A DNA stretch of 64,000 bases from Pukyongiella litopenaei (GCF_003008555.2 NZ_CP027665.1:1054001-1118000), one strand, 5' to 3'; positions 7,748 through 18,491 are shown, counted from the stretch's first letter. Translations and numbers: made by a program. Notes: generated by a model from the letters alone, not told the origin.

Positions 7748-9076
7748 TCAGGCCAGCACCCGTTCGGCCGCGGCACCCAGCCTCAGCAATGCCTCTTCGC
7801 CCATCGGCGCACCCATCAGGCAGAGACCGCAGGACGGCGTGCCCGTCGGCAGGTTCAGCGCGCTCAGCCCCATCAGATTGCCGATGCGGGTGTTGCGCAG
7901 GACCAGCAGGTTCTGGGACTTGTAATAGTCCGGGTCCGAGGCCAGCCGGTCCAGCTGCGGCGGCACGGTCGGCACGGTGGGGCACAGCACGGCGTCGAAC
8001 CCCGCCACGGCGCGGCGCCAAGTGGCGCGGACCCGGTCCAGCGCGGCCCAGGCGGCGACATAATCCGGCCCGGAATGGCTGGCGCCGAGCCGGAACCGGT
8101 CGCGTATCTCGGGGAACATGGCGTCGGGGCTGGCCTCGATCGCCGCGCGCCACTGCCCGTAGGCCTCGGTGGTATAGAGAACGCCCGACAGCGCCAGCGC
8201 ATCGGACAGTTCCGGCACCTGCAACGGCTCGAGCCGCGCGCCCGCCCGTTCCAGCCTGGTGCAGGCCGCGTCGAACGCCGCCCGCGGGGCATCGTGCAGG
8301 TCATCCAGCGCCACGGTTTCCAGCACCGCCAGCCGCCGCCCGTCCAGCCGCGCGCCGCGCAGGTCGGCCGGTTGCCCGCCTTCCAGCAGGGCGAGATACA
8401 GCGCCGCATCCTCGACGCTGCGGGCCAGCGGCCCGACCGTGTCGAATTTCGGACAGAGCGGCACGATACCGTCCAGGGGCACTCTGCCGGCGGTGGTTTT
8501 CAACCCCACGAGATCGTTCCACGCGGACGGCACCCGCACGGATCCGCCGGTATCCGACCCGATCCCGCAGGCGGCCAGCCCGAACGCGACCGATGCCGCC
8601 GCCCCCGAGGACGACCCGCCCGGCGCGGCACCGGCGTCGTTGACGCAGGGCGATGTCGCCTTGACCGGGTTCAGCCCCAGCCCGGAAAACGCCAGTTCGC
8701 TCATATGGGTCTTGCCCAGGCAGACCGCGCCCATCGCGGTGGCGTTGCGCAGCACCGGGGCATCCCGGTCGGGCACCCGCCCCTTCAGCAGGTCCGACCC
8801 GGCCTCGGTCACGATGCCGGCACTGTCGAACAGGTCTTTCCAGCTTATCGGAACACCATCGACCAGCGAACGCCGCTGCCCGGTGCGGGCGCGGATGCGG
8901 GCGGCGCGGGCCTCGGCCAGGGCGCGGCCCGGGGTCGCGCGGGCATAGATGCGGTCGCTCATCGGATGGGCCGCGATGGCATCCAGATAGGCCTGCGCCA
9001 GATCGACCGGGTCGATGTCGCCCGCCGCGATGCCGCGCCCCAGATCCCCCGCCGTCATCGTCAACCAGTTCGACAT
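7748..9076 (-). CDS. Amidase (amidase signature family)
   Basis: 442 residues from MSNWLTMTAGD, with gaaaggac as ribosome site. The Ser-cisSer-Lys triad is complete: Lys in PISWKDLFD near residue 75, the GGSSSG loop near residue 150, and the nucleophile region GSDTGGSVRVPSA near residue 170. The family hydrolyses amides of many kinds, and also includes GatA. There is no gatB/gatC neighbour and the protein is shorter than GatA, so a catabolic or salvage amidase is more likely. It lies 110 bases upstream of the aminotransferase and ftsK, possibly in the same unit. It is divergent from ubiH. Confidence 0.92.
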   Translation of the reverse strand: MSNWLTMTAGDLGRGIAAGDIDPVDLAQAYLDAIAAHPMSDRIYARATPGRALAEARAARIRARTGQRRSLVDGVPISWKDLFDSAGIVTEAGSDLLKGRVPDRDAPVLRNATAMGAVCLGKTHMSELAFSGLGLNPVKATSPCVNDAGAAPGGSSSGAAASVAFGLAACGIGSDTGGSVRVPSAWNDLVGLKTTAGRVPLDGIVPLCPKFDTVGPLARSVEDAALYLALLEGGQPADLRGARLDGRRLAVLETVALDDLHDAPRAAFDAACTRLERAGARLEPLQVPELSDALALSGVLYTTEAYGQWRAAIEASPDAMFPEIRDRFRLGASHSGPDYVAAWAALDRVRATWRRAVAGFDAVLCPTVPTVPPQLDRLASDPDYYKSQNLLVLRNTRIGNLMGLSALNLPTGTPSCGLCLMGAPMGEEALLRLGAAAERVLA

Positions 9077-9124
9077 GCACCCGTCCTTTCGCGTTTTCCG
9101 GAACGGTAGCGACAGGACCGCGCA

Positions 9125-9152
9125 TGGACAATCCCGTCCCGGCACGCATAGT
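9125..9152 (+). promoter_or_regulatory. Predicted promoter of the ubiH-type gene, leaderless
   Basis: TGGACA (9125-9130), 16 bases, CATAGT (9147-9152). A start about 7 bases downstream falls on the ATG at 9159. No Shine-Dalgarno precedes that ATG, which agrees with a leaderless message. Confidence 0.4.
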
Positions 9153-9158
9153 GCCACC

Positions 9159-10382
9159 ATGGAACTGAACAGTGATGTCCTGATCGTCGGAGGCGGGCTG
9201 AACGGCCCGGCCCTTGCGCTGGCCCTGGCCCGCGCCGGACATTCCGTCACCGTGATCGACGCCCTCGCCGCCAGCGCCCGGCGCGATGCCGATTTCGACG
9301 GTCGCGCCTATGCGCTGGCGCTGTCATCGCAACGGCTGCTGGCGGCGACGGGGATCTGGCCGCGCGTGGCGGATGACGCCCAGCCGATGCTGGAAATCAA
9401 GGTCACCGACGGCCATGCCGGGTCCGGGCCATCGCCGTTCTGGATGCATTTCGACCATGCCGAGATCGAGGAAGGCCCGATGGGTTTCATGGTCGAGGAC
9501 CGGCACCTGCGCCGCGCCTTCCTGGACGCGATGGCGGACCAGCCTGCCATCACGCAGGTCACCGGGCGTGTCGTGGCGCAGGACACCCGGCCCGGGCGCA
9601 CGGTGCTGACGCTCGTGGGTGGCGAAACCCTGGCCGGAAAGGTCCTGATCGGGTGCGACGGACGCGCCAGCGGCACCGCCCGCCGTGCGGGGATCGGGCG
9701 CACCGAATGGGATTATGGCCAGACCGCGCTGGTCTGCGCCATCGCCCATGAAAAACCCCATGACGGCATCGCACACCAGTTTTTCATGCCGCCGGGTCCG
9801 CTGGCGATCCTGCCGCTGAAGGACAACCGCTGTTCCATCGTCTGGAGCGAGCGCCACGACACCGCCCGGACCATCGCCGCGCTGGACGACGCCGCCTATC
9901 TCGAGGTGCTGCGCCCGCGGTTCGGCGATTTCCTCGGCGACATCGCGCTGGCGGGCGCGCGGTTTTCGTATCCGCTGGGCCTGACCGTGGCCAACAGCTT
10001 TGTCACCGAGCGGCTGGCGCTGGTGGGCGACGCGGCGCACGGGCTGCACCCGATCGCCGGACAGGGGCTGAATGCCGGGCTGCGCGACGTGGCCGCCCTG
10101 GCCGAGGTGCTGACCGATGCGGCACGGCGCGGAGAAGATATCGGCGCGGCCCCGGTTCTGGACCGCTACCAGCAGTGGCGCCGGTTCGACACCGCCACGC
10201 TGGCACTGGCGACCGATACGTTCAACAGGCTGTTTTCCAACGACAATCCGCTGCTACGGCTGGGCCGGGACCTGGGCATGGGGCTGGTCGGCGCCCTGCC
10301 CGGCCTGCGGCGCGGGTTCATCCGCGAGGCTGCGGGGCTGACCGGCGATCTGCCCCGGCTCATGCGGGGCCGGCCGCTCTGA
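9159..10382 (+). CDS. UbiH/UbiF/VisC-type FAD-dependent monooxygenase (ubiquinone biosynthesis)
   Basis: 407 residues. The FAD/NAD fingerprints of the family are in order: VGGGLNGPALALALARAGH at residues 9-27, the GCDGRASGTARRAGI (DG) motif near 168, and LVGDAAHGLHPIAGQGLNAG (GD motif) near 288. These aromatic-ring hydroxylases act on polyprenyl-phenol intermediates of ubiquinone at the membrane. Which ring position this one modifies (UbiH, UbiF, UbiI or UbiL type) cannot be decided here. I start at the ATG at 9159 because the motif follows at once; an open frame extends upstream over the amidase start without family sequence. Its 3' end overlaps the convergent aminotransferase by 23 bases. 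Confidence 0.92.
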   Translation: MELNSDVLIVGGGLNGPALALALARAGHSVTVIDALAASARRDADFDGRAYALALSSQRLLAATGIWPRVADDAQPMLEIKVTDGHAGSGPSPFWMHFDHAEIEEGPMGFMVEDRHLRRAFLDAMADQPAITQVTGRVVAQDTRPGRTVLTLVGGETLAGKVLIGCDGRASGTARRAGIGRTEWDYGQTALVCAIAHEKPHDGIAHQFFMPPGPLAILPLKDNRCSIVWSERHDTARTIAALDDAAYLEVLRPRFGDFLGDIALAGARFSYPLGLTVANSFVTERLALVGDAAHGLHPIAGQGLNAGLRDVAALAEVLTDAARRGEDIGAAPVLDRYQQWRRFDTATLALATDTFNRLFSNDNPLLRLGRDLGMGLVGALPGLRRGFIREAAGLTGDLPRLMRGRPL

Positions 10383-11319
10383 CCGCCTGCGCGGCAATGT
10401 CCTGACGGATCAGATCCTTGTAGAGATCCCGGATGCGCGCCATCACCGGCCGGTCGCCGGAACCGATCGGCTTGCCGTCGATTTCGGCAACCGGGGTCTG
10501 GGCGCCGAAGGTTCCGGTCAGGAACGCCTCGTCCGCGCCATAGGCCTCGTAGAGCGAGTAGTTCTTTTCGAAGACCGGGATGCCATTGTCGCGGCACAGG
10601 TCGATCACCTTGGCCCGCGTGACCCCGTTCATGCAGTAGTCGCCGCTGCTGGTCCACACCTCGCCCCGCCGCACGATGAAGAAATTGCAGGCATTGGTGG
10701 TGTTCACGAAGCCATGCGGGTCCAGCATCAGACCTTCGTCTGCGCCCGCCTGTTCGGCCTGCAGGCAGGCAATCACGCAGTTCAGCTTGGAATGGCTGTT
10801 GAACTTGGCGTCCTGGCTGTTCGGCAGGCCGCGCACCTGCGGCACGGTCGCCAGCCGGATACCGCGCGCGGCAAGCCCGTCGGCGGGTTTCGAATGTTCC
10901 ATGATGATCACCAGCGTCGGCCCCGACCGCGACAGGGACGGGTGCTGGAACGGCTTGACCTTGACGCCCCGCGTCAGCATCAACCGGCAATGCACATCCG
11001 TCGTCATGCCGTTGGCGGCGGCGGTGCGGGTCAGCGCATCGAGAATACCCGCCCTATCCATCCCGACATCGAGGCTGACCGCCTTGCACGAGTTGAAGAA
11101 GCGATCCATGTGGTCGTCGAAAAACGCCCAGTGCCCGTCATAAAGCCGCAGCCCCTCCCACATACCGTCGCCGAGCATGAACCCGCTGTCATAAACCGAC
11201 ACTTTCGCATCGTCGCGATGCACGATCTCGCCGTTCACATAGATCCTTATATCGCGGTTGCGGGCATCGTCCTCGGCATCATGGGTGGTGAGGCTGCCGG
11301 TCTCGGGGTCTGTGGTCAT
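10360..11319 (-). CDS. Class IV aminotransferase (branched-chain or D-amino acid type)
   Basis: 319 residues of PLP fold type IV. IYVNGEIVHRDDAKVSVYDS opens the conserved part at about residue 26 and GFMLGDGMWEGLR follows. The PLP Lys is in FNSHSKLNCVIACLQAE near residue 180, then EGLMLDPHGFVNTTNACNFF and the phosphate-binding GTFGAQTPVAEIDG near residue 275. The family includes IlvE, D-alanine aminotransferase and 4-amino-4-deoxychorismate lyase. The N-terminal 25 residues are extra and acidic. IlvE-like is the usual assignment for such proteins in this family of bacteria, but substrate use is not shown by the sequence. Confidence 0.9.
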   Translation of the reverse strand: MTTDPETGSLTTHDAEDDARNRDIRIYVNGEIVHRDDAKVSVYDSGFMLGDGMWEGLRLYDGHWAFFDDHMDRFFNSCKAVSLDVGMDRAGILDALTRTAAANGMTTDVHCRLMLTRGVKVKPFQHPSLSRSGPTLVIIMEHSKPADGLAARGIRLATVPQVRGLPNSQDAKFNSHSKLNCVIACLQAEQAGADEGLMLDPHGFVNTTNACNFFIVRRGEVWTSSGDYCMNGVTRAKVIDLCRDNGIPVFEKNYSLYEAYGADEAFLTGTFGAQTPVAEIDGKPIGSGDRPVMARIRDLYKDLIRQDIAAQAVRAAGPA

Positions 11320-11403
11320 GGGCGGTCCGTCGCGCTGGGGTAAAAACAGGACAGGATTGCCCGCTGCACCCCCGGATTGTCAACGGCGCGCGGCCCGGCA
11401 ACG

Positions 11404-11432
11404 AAAAAGGCCGCACCCGGCGGGCGCGGCCT
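11404..11432 (-). terminator. Rho-independent terminator of pnp
   Basis: On the minus strand aggccgc/gcggcct (11432-11426 with 11414-11408) forms a GC-rich 7-bp stem followed by TTTTT (11408-11404). It starts 26 bases after the pnp stop codon. Confidence 0.8.
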
Positions 11433-11457
11433 CAGTTATCGTCGCGGGAAAGGCCGG

Positions 11458-13596
<2,139 letters not shown>

Positions 13597-13612
13597 CTAG
13601 CGTATCCTGATT

Positions 13613-13638
13613 GGGAGCGCTCCCGGGCCCTTCCCGGG
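13613..13638 (-). promoter_or_regulatory. Hairpin-forming pnp leader
   Basis: The 12-base perfect palindrome gggagcgctccc (13613-13624) overlaps a second stem, cccggg/cccggg (13622-13627 and 13633-13638), just upstream of the pnp ribosome site. pnp leaders in enterobacteria are autoregulated through a processed hairpin. A similar role here is inference from position only. Confidence 0.35.
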
Positions 13639-13750
13639 TCTCCCGATTTCGTGGCGGCCCCATTGCCGCCGACCCCTGTCCTTTGCACAACGCCGGGGTC
13701 GCAGCGTCACGTCTCAGATTCTGCGCGAATACAGGAACGGACATGAAATT

Positions 13751-13786
13751 GAAAGGGGTTGGGAACCACCGCGTTCCCCTTCTTTC
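13751..13786 (-). terminator. Candidate hairpin terminator after the P-loop ATPase gene
   Basis: gggaac (13761-13766) and gttccc (13773-13778) form the core. gaaag/ctttc sequences outside extend the arms with an internal loop. It lies about 90 bases past the ATPase stop codon. The T-run is weak, so it may instead be part of the long pnp leader. Confidence 0.35.
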
Positions 13787-13873
13787 CGCGCAGCGATCCA
13801 CCGCAGGGCACGCACGCCGCGCCCTGCCCCGGGCCGTTTCCGCATGGCCACGTCACCGCAGGCCGAAGGGGGT

Positions 13874-14413
13874 TCAGCGCCCGATATGGTCCAGAACGAA
13901 ATCGGCGCGCGCCCCGACACCGGCCAGCGGCAGCTGCACGAGGTCATAGCCGGGCCGGCAATAGGTTTCGGCCATGATCCGGCCGGTGGCCTCGGCCTCC
14001 CGCCGGTCCTGCCTGCGCTCGGTATCCCGGCCATAGATCTCGTCCCAGTAGGGGGCGAAAAATACGGTTCGGCTGTATCGAAACACATGCGCCGCCTTCT
14101 CGACATGCGCGGGGACGGGCAGGCCGCAGAGGGTCAGATAGCCGATCACGTCGGGGAGGCCGCGATCCATCAGGACCGGGCCGGTCATCGCCGACGCCGC
14201 GTGGTGGGACCGGAGGTCCCAGCCGAGCATATGTTCGGCAAAACCCGCCCGGTCCGCCCAGGGCAGGGCCGTTCCTCCGATCCTGACCTGATCGCGGATG
14301 ATCGCCCGGCCGGCCTCGGGCATCGTCCCCAGGCCCCGGCGCGCCAGGGCTTCGGTCAGGCTGGTCTTTCCCGCTCCGGGGCCGCCGGTCACAACGAATA
14401 AATGGTCACACAT
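13874..14413 (-). CDS. Small P-loop ATPase/kinase-like protein (AAA_28 type)
   Basis: 179 residues. Walker A FVVTGGPGAGKTSLTEAL is at residues 6-23, a Walker B-like VLMDRGLPDVIGYL near 75-90, and a GYDLVQLPLAGVGARADFVL C-terminal block near 155-175. The pattern resembles the AAA_28/NadR C-terminal kinase-like group, whose members phosphorylate small molecules or nucleosides; several are annotated only as ATPases. It sits between rpsO and pnp, separated from rpsO by a strong terminator. A functional link to RNA decay is therefore not supported beyond position. Substrate unknown. Confidence 0.85.
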   Translation of the reverse strand: MCDHLFVVTGGPGAGKTSLTEALARRGLGTMPEAGRAIIRDQVRIGGTALPWADRAGFAEHMLGWDLRSHHAASAMTGPVLMDRGLPDVIGYLTLCGLPVPAHVEKAAHVFRYSRTVFFAPYWDEIYGRDTERRQDRREAEATGRIMAETYCRPGYDLVQLPLAGVGARADFVLDHIGR

Positions 14414-14570
14414 GCACCATCCTCTGCGGTATCACATGGGGGATGTCACGCGGGCCGCGACCGCATGGTCGGCGGCGCAGGTCCGGGCGGTGACACGAAC
14501 GCGATGATACCGGCAAAGGCGACGGCCGCAAGGGTATCCGAAACGGATCGGATGATACGGCGGCGGGCAG

Positions 14571-14600
14571 AAAAAAACACGCCCGGATGGCCGGGCGTGC
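14571..14600 (-). terminator. Rho-independent terminator of rpsO
   Basis: On the minus strand cacgcccgg/ccgggcgtg (14599-14591 with 14586-14578) forms a perfect 9-bp stem with a 4-base loop and seven T residues (14577-14571). It lies 32 bases after the rpsO stop codon. Confidence 0.92.
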
Positions 14601-14632
14601 TGCTTGCATTTTCGCTCCGGGACGCGGAGGCG

Positions 14633-14902
14633 TCAGCGGCGCAGACCCAGGCGCTTGATCAGGTCCTGATAGCGAGCCTCGTCCTTGCCCTTGAGGTAAT
14701 CCAGCAGCTTGCGGCGCTGGGCCACCATTTTCAGAAGCCCACGGCGACCGTGGTTGTCCTTCTTATGGGTCTTGAAATGCTCGGTCAGCGTTGCGATGCG
14801 CGAGCTCAGGATGGCAACCTGCACTTCGGGCGAACCGGTGTCGCCGTCCTTGGTTGCGAATTCCTTCATCACACGGGTCTTTTCCGCGGCAGTAATCGAC
14901 AT
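14633..14902 (-). CDS. rpsO: 30S ribosomal protein S15
   Basis: 89 residues, the standard S15 length. The conserved [20 protein letters not shown] and the [19 protein letters not shown] helix are both present. S15 binds the 16S rRNA three-way junction in the central domain and represses its own translation in several bacteria. The ribosome site aaaggag is strong. A promoter lies about 130 bases upstream and a clean terminator just downstream, so it can be expressed as a single-gene unit. Confidence 0.99.
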   Translation of the reverse strand: MSITAAEKTRVMKEFATKDGDTGSPEVQVAILSSRIATLTEHFKTHKKDNHGRRGLLKMVAQRRKLLDYLKGKDEARYQDLIKRLGLRR

Positions 14903-15028
14903 CGGGGTCTCCTTTACGGGTTGGAGTGAATGGCGCAGGCCGGGATGTCGTCCAGCACAGGCCCATGGAGAATATCCCGCACCGTCCCGCCCGGAAGCCA
15001 GCCCCGGAGATTCGAATGCGGATGCGCG

Positions 15029-15057
15029 CGTATAGGCGGTCTGAACCGGAAAGGCAA
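15029..15057 (-). promoter_or_regulatory. Predicted rpsO promoter
   Basis: On the minus strand TTGCCT (15057-15052), 17 bases, TATACG (15034-15029). It would give a leader of about 120 bases before rpsO, long enough for S15 autoregulation structures. Found by eye. Confidence 0.5.
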
Positions 15058-15145
15058 AGGGTTCGTGGGAATGCCCCGATCACGGCGCCTGCGGCTGGTG
15101 CCGGGCCGGGCCGTTTCCCCCGCCGGTGGGTGCGGGCCCGCCCGA

Positions 15146-16237
15146 TCAGGCCGGGCGCTGTCCCGCGCCCGATTTCGCCGCCGCCAAGTCGGTCATGTCG
15201 GCAATGTCGACGATCACGATTTCGCCTGTTGTGATCGGTGTGTCGCCCATGACGCGGGCGACCTCATGACCATCGACATGGACCGAGGACCAGCCGGGCG
15301 CCTCCGGGTCCGTCAGGATCTCGATCAGCGGCTCGGGGTTCTTGGCGAGATCGCAGGCAATCACCAGCTGGTCGGCCTCTTCCTCGAAGTCGGTGAATTC
15401 GACCGGCGCGCTATCGGCGCCCGCTTCGACGATCACCGTATCGGCCCCGTCGCCGCCGGTCACCACGTCGCCCGCACCGGCACGGATGGTATCGTCGCCG
15501 CCGCCGCCATTCAGGAAATCCAGCTCCTGCGCGCCCGTTTCGACCCCGTCGAGCCTGTCATCGCCCCACCCGCCGAACAGCGTATCCTCGCCCGCGCCGC
15601 CGGTCAGGACATCGTTGCCGTCGCCGCCATGCAGCGCGTCCGTCCCGGCGCCGCCGGTCAGCGTGTCGTCGCCCCGGCCAGCCTCGAGACTGTCGTCGCC
15701 ATCGCCGCCGCGCAGAACGTCATCGCCATCGTGACCGAACAGCCTGTCATCGCCGTCGCCGCCGTCGAGATCGTCGTCACCGCCATCGCCATGCAGCAGG
15801 TCATCGCCCACGCCACCCATCAGCCGGTCCGCCCCGCCGCCGCCGCGCAGGTCATCGTCACCGCCGCGCCCGTCGATCGCATCGGGGCCGTCATAGCCGT
15901 TGATCTGGTCATCTCCGGCGCCGCCGGTCAGGGTGTTTTCTGCGCTGTCACCGGGAATTATGAGGTTCTGAACCGGGTCCTCATCCGCATCATCGGCAAG
16001 CGCGCCTTCATCGCGGCCCTCGGTGGCCACGATGGGATCCGGCGGGGACAGGTCGACCTGGTCGAGTAGATCCGGCAGGCTTTCCTGCCCTTCCCCGCCT
16101 ACACCCCCGGCACCTCCGACACCCCCGGCAGCCCCTCCGCCTTCGGTATCCGCGTCCTCGTCCGCATCGGGAAAGTCCATCATCATCGCCACGCCGCCCG
16201 CGGCGACCAGGCTGAGCAGACCTGCCAGAAGAAACAT
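15146..16237 (-). CDS. RTX-type calcium-binding repeat protein with N-terminal hydrophobic anchor
   Basis: 363 residues. A hydrophobic segment (1-20) with no preceding positive charge is followed by an Asp/Gly-rich linker (22-100). About 14 uninterrupted GGxGxDxLx nonapeptides run from about 103 to 229, with a few more to about 270, for example [18 protein letters not shown] and LFGHDGDDV. Such repeats fold into a parallel beta-roll that binds calcium outside the cell. The C-terminal 90 residues ([14 protein letters not shown] near the end) resemble the terminal domain of roseobacter RTX-like proteins. No protease or lipase domain and no type I secretion genes are nearby. The role is probably extracytoplasmic and structural, but unknown. 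Confidence 0.85.
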   Translation of the reverse strand: MFLLAGLLSLVAAGGVAMMMDFPDADEDADTEGGGAAGGVGGAGGVGGEGQESLPDLLDQVDLSPPDPIVATEGRDEGALADDADEDPVQNLIIPGDSAENTLTGGAGDDQINGYDGPDAIDGRGGDDDLRGGGGADRLMGGVGDDLLHGDGGDDDLDGGDGDDRLFGHDGDDVLRGGDGDDSLEAGRGDDTLTGGAGTDALHGGDGNDVLTGGAGEDTLFGGWGDDRLDGVETGAQELDFLNGGGGDDTIRAGAGDVVTGGDGADTVIVEAGADSAPVEFTDFEEEADQLVIACDLAKNPEPLIEILTDPEAPGWSSVHVDGHEVARVMGDTPITTGEIVIVDIADMTDLAAAKSGAGQRPA

Positions 16238-16319
16238 GACCCCACCTCTCGTCCGAAGCCGGGCCGTGGCCCGCTACCAGAACCGATAGGGAACAGAGCT
16301 TAAGAAACCCTTATCCGCG

Positions 16320-16826
16320 TCAGTCCCAGGGTTCGGGTTGCCGCGCATAGGCGATATAGAGCGGATGGCGCGGGTGGCCATCCCGTGTCAGGCCCAGCTG
16401 GAACAGCGGCCGGCCGGTGGCACGCAGCAGCGCCTCGACGGCGCGGCCCCGGTCAAGATGCGCGCCATGGCTGCCCCAGGCGGCGATGATCCGGTCGGCC
16501 CAACGCGCGCCGTCGGCGATGGCCGCGTCATTGCCGGGCCCGACCGGGTCCGCCGCCTGTTTCATCGCACGCGGGTCGGTGTCGCGCCAGGCAAAGATGT
16601 TGGTCACCCGGAATGCCCCGAAGCCCAGCGCGCGGGCGCGGCGTTCGCACCGCTCGACCGTCGGGTCGTTCTGCACCTCGGTCGCGGTCGAGGGGTTGAG
16701 CATCACGAACATCGCCCGCGTGCCCGCCGCATCCCAGGTGCGGGTCAGCGCATAGCGATAGCGTTCGCAATCGGAATAGACCGCGACCGACGGCGCGTCG
16801 CCCTTGGTATGGCTGCGGGTGATCAC
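16320..16826 (-). CDS. DUF1643 family protein
   Basis: 168 residues from a GTG at 16826. The start overlaps the truB stop as GTGA, which indicates translational coupling. The DUF1643 signature is clear: [20 protein letters not shown] near 45-65, [32 protein letters not shown], and a Rossmann-like IIAAWGSHG block near 115. The family's function is not established; the LNPSTA...DPT motif suggests a nucleotide- or nucleic-acid-related enzyme but this is not proven. In-frame sequence upstream of 16826 lies inside truB and has no family match. Confidence 0.88.
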   Translation of the reverse strand: MITRSHTKGDAPSVAVYSDCERYRYALTRTWDAAGTRAMFVMLNPSTATEVQNDPTVERCERRARALGFGAFRVTNIFAWRDTDPRAMKQAADPVGPGNDAAIADGARWADRIIAAWGSHGAHLDRGRAVEALLRATGRPLFQLGLTRDGHPRHPLYIAYARQPEPWD

Positions 16827-17731
16827 GGGGCGGGACGGTTGAACACCCGGCTCGGGTGCAACTCGCCGGCCTTGTAGATGCCGACCGCGACCGCGTGCCC
16901 ATCGAACGAGGCCCAGGCTTCGTCGCCATACTCGACATCGGCGGCCAGCACCATGCCGGGGTTGCCATTGCGCAGCCGGACCGCCCCCTCGGGCGTGCAT
17001 TTCAGTTCGGGCAGATCGACAAGCCCCTGTTCGAGCGGCCGCAGAAACGCGTCGAGTTCGGGCGTGCGCGCCATGTCCTCGACCTGTTCCAGCGTCAGCC
17101 CGTCTGCGGCATCGAAAGGCCCCGACCAGATCCGGCGCAATCCGGTCACATGCCCGTGGCATCCCAGTGCCTGCCCCAGGTCGCGGGCGATGGCGCGAAC
17201 GTAGCCGCCCTTGCCGCAGGTCATTTCCAGCGTCACATGATCGGCGTCGGGCCGGTCGGTCATCACCAGTTCCTCGACCCAGAGCGGGCGGGCCTCGATC
17301 TCGACCGCTTCGCCGCCGCGCGCGCGCTTATAGGCGCGTTCGCCGTCGATCTTGACGGCAGAGAATTGCGGCGGCACCTGCATGATCTCGCCCACGAAAC
17401 CGCCCAGCGCCGCCTTGATCGCGTCGTCGTCCGGGCGCGCATCGCTCTCGGCGATCACCTCGCCCTCGGCATCGTCGGTATTGGTGGCCTGCCCCAGCCG
17501 CATGGTAAAGGCATACGCCTTGAGCGCATCGGTCACATAAGGCACCGTCTTGGTCGCCTCGCCCAGCGCCACGGCCAGCACCCCGGTCGCCTCGGGGTCG
17601 AGCGTCCCGGCATGGCCCGCCTTTTTGGCGTTGAACGCCCAGCGCACCTTGTTGACCACGGCGGTCGAGGTCGTCCCGGCGGGTTTGTCGATCACCAGCC
17701 AGCCGGAAATGTCGCGTCCCTTGCGTGCCAT
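16823..17731 (-). CDS. truB: tRNA pseudouridine(55) synthase TruB
   Basis: 302 residues. The N-terminal [20 protein letters not shown] and the catalytic [13 protein letters not shown] (Asp in GTLD, near residue 45) are diagnostic, followed by the [19 protein letters not shown] strand-loop and a C-terminal PUA-like region. It makes pseudouridine 55 in the T-loop of tRNAs. Start at [10 protein letters not shown] (17731): the family sequence begins here and gagg precedes it, while the upstream extension is unrelated. First gene of the leftward truB-DUF1643 unit, with a promoter at 17777-17804. Confidence 0.97.
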   Translation of the reverse strand: MARKGRDISGWLVIDKPAGTTSTAVVNKVRWAFNAKKAGHAGTLDPEATGVLAVALGEATKTVPYVTDALKAYAFTMRLGQATNTDDAEGEVIAESDARPDDDAIKAALGGFVGEIMQVPPQFSAVKIDGERAYKRARGGEAVEIEARPLWVEELVMTDRPDADHVTLEMTCGKGGYVRAIARDLGQALGCHGHVTGLRRIWSGPFDAADGLTLEQVEDMARTPELDAFLRPLEQGLVDLPELKCTPEGAVRLRNGNPGMVLAADVEYGDEAWASFDGHAVAVGIYKAGELHPSRVFNRPAP

Positions 17732-17776
17732 GACAGCGCCTCGTTCGATGTTTGAATTCGCGAATGCAGGGGCCGC

Positions 17777-17804
17777 GTTATAGGACAAGGGCGTCGCGGG
17801 TCAA
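17777..17804 (-). promoter_or_regulatory. Predicted truB promoter
   Basis: On the minus strand TTGACC (17804-17799), 16 bases, TATAAC (17782-17777), about 45 bases before the truB ATG. One of the closest matches to sigma70 consensus in the window. Confidence 0.6.
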
Positions 17805-17858
17805 CTCGGGTCGTGCCGCCCCTTGCCAAACTGCGCGTTTTGGGGCTTTGCCTGAACC

Positions 17859-18491
17859 ATGAGCAAACCCGATTTCAGCCTGGAAACCGACCTGCTGCAG
17901 CAGGGATACCTGCGGATCGCCGGGATCGACGAGGTCGGGCGCGGCCCGCTGGCCGGCCCGGTGACGGCGGCGGCGGTGGTGCTGGATACCGGCGCGATCC
18001 CCGACGGGCTGAACGATTCGAAGAAACTGACCGCGAAACGCCGGGCGGCGCTGGAAACCGCGCTGGCCGGGTCCGCGCAATGCGCCGTCGCCCATGCCAG
18101 CGTGCAGGAAATCGACCGGCTGAACATCCTGCGCGCCAGTCATCTCGCGATGGAACGCGCGGTGGCCGCGCTGGACCCGGCGCCCGATTTCCTGCTGATC
18201 GACGGCAACATGATCCCGGCCGGGCTGCGCATCCCCGCATCGGCGGTGGTCAAGGGCGACGCCCGCAGCCTGTCGATCGCGGCCGCGTCGGTGATGGCCA
18301 AATGCGCCCGCGACCGGGTGATGGTGGATTTGGCGCAACAGCATCCGGGCTATGGCTGGGAAACCAATATGGGTTACCCGTCGAAAAGCCACAAATCGGC
18401 GCTCCGAGATTTGGGGGTGACCCCACACCATAGACGTTCGTTTCGACCAGTCCACAATATCTTGTATCAAGACAATTCAACAACCTCTTGA
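17859..18491 (+). CDS. rnhB: Ribonuclease HII
   Basis: 210 residues. The GIDEVGRGPLAGPV motif with the first acidic pair is at residues 23-36, LNDSKKLTAKRR near 50, FLLIDGNMIPAG near 112, and KGDARSLSIAAASVMAKCARD near 130-150 supplies the remaining acids. It cuts RNA in RNA/DNA hybrids, including single embedded ribonucleotides. The C-terminal HHRRSFRPV is typical of the alphaproteobacterial type. No clear Shine-Dalgarno precedes the ATG. It is divergent from truB and 90 bases ahead of ccrM. One GANTC site overlaps its stop codon. Confidence 0.97.
   Translation: MSKPDFSLETDLLQQGYLRIAGIDEVGRGPLAGPVTAAAVVLDTGAIPDGLNDSKKLTAKRRAALETALAGSAQCAVAHASVQEIDRLNILRASHLAMERAVAALDPAPDFLLIDGNMIPAGLRIPASAVVKGDARSLSIAAASVMAKCARDRVMVDLAQQHPGYGWETNMGYPSKSHKSALRDLGVTPHHRRSFRPVHNILYQDNSTTS

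Noticed and set aside
14414-14570. Possible small gene between the P-loop ATPase and the rpsO terminator
   Set aside because: Plus-strand frames lack ribosome sites and have Arg/Ala-rich shadow composition. No motif was seen.
15430-16000. CRISPR-like or tandem DNA repeat array (recurring gtcatcgccgtcgcc-like units)
   Set aside because: The periodicity is 27 bases and encodes the RTX nonapeptides in frame. The units vary and there are no spacers.
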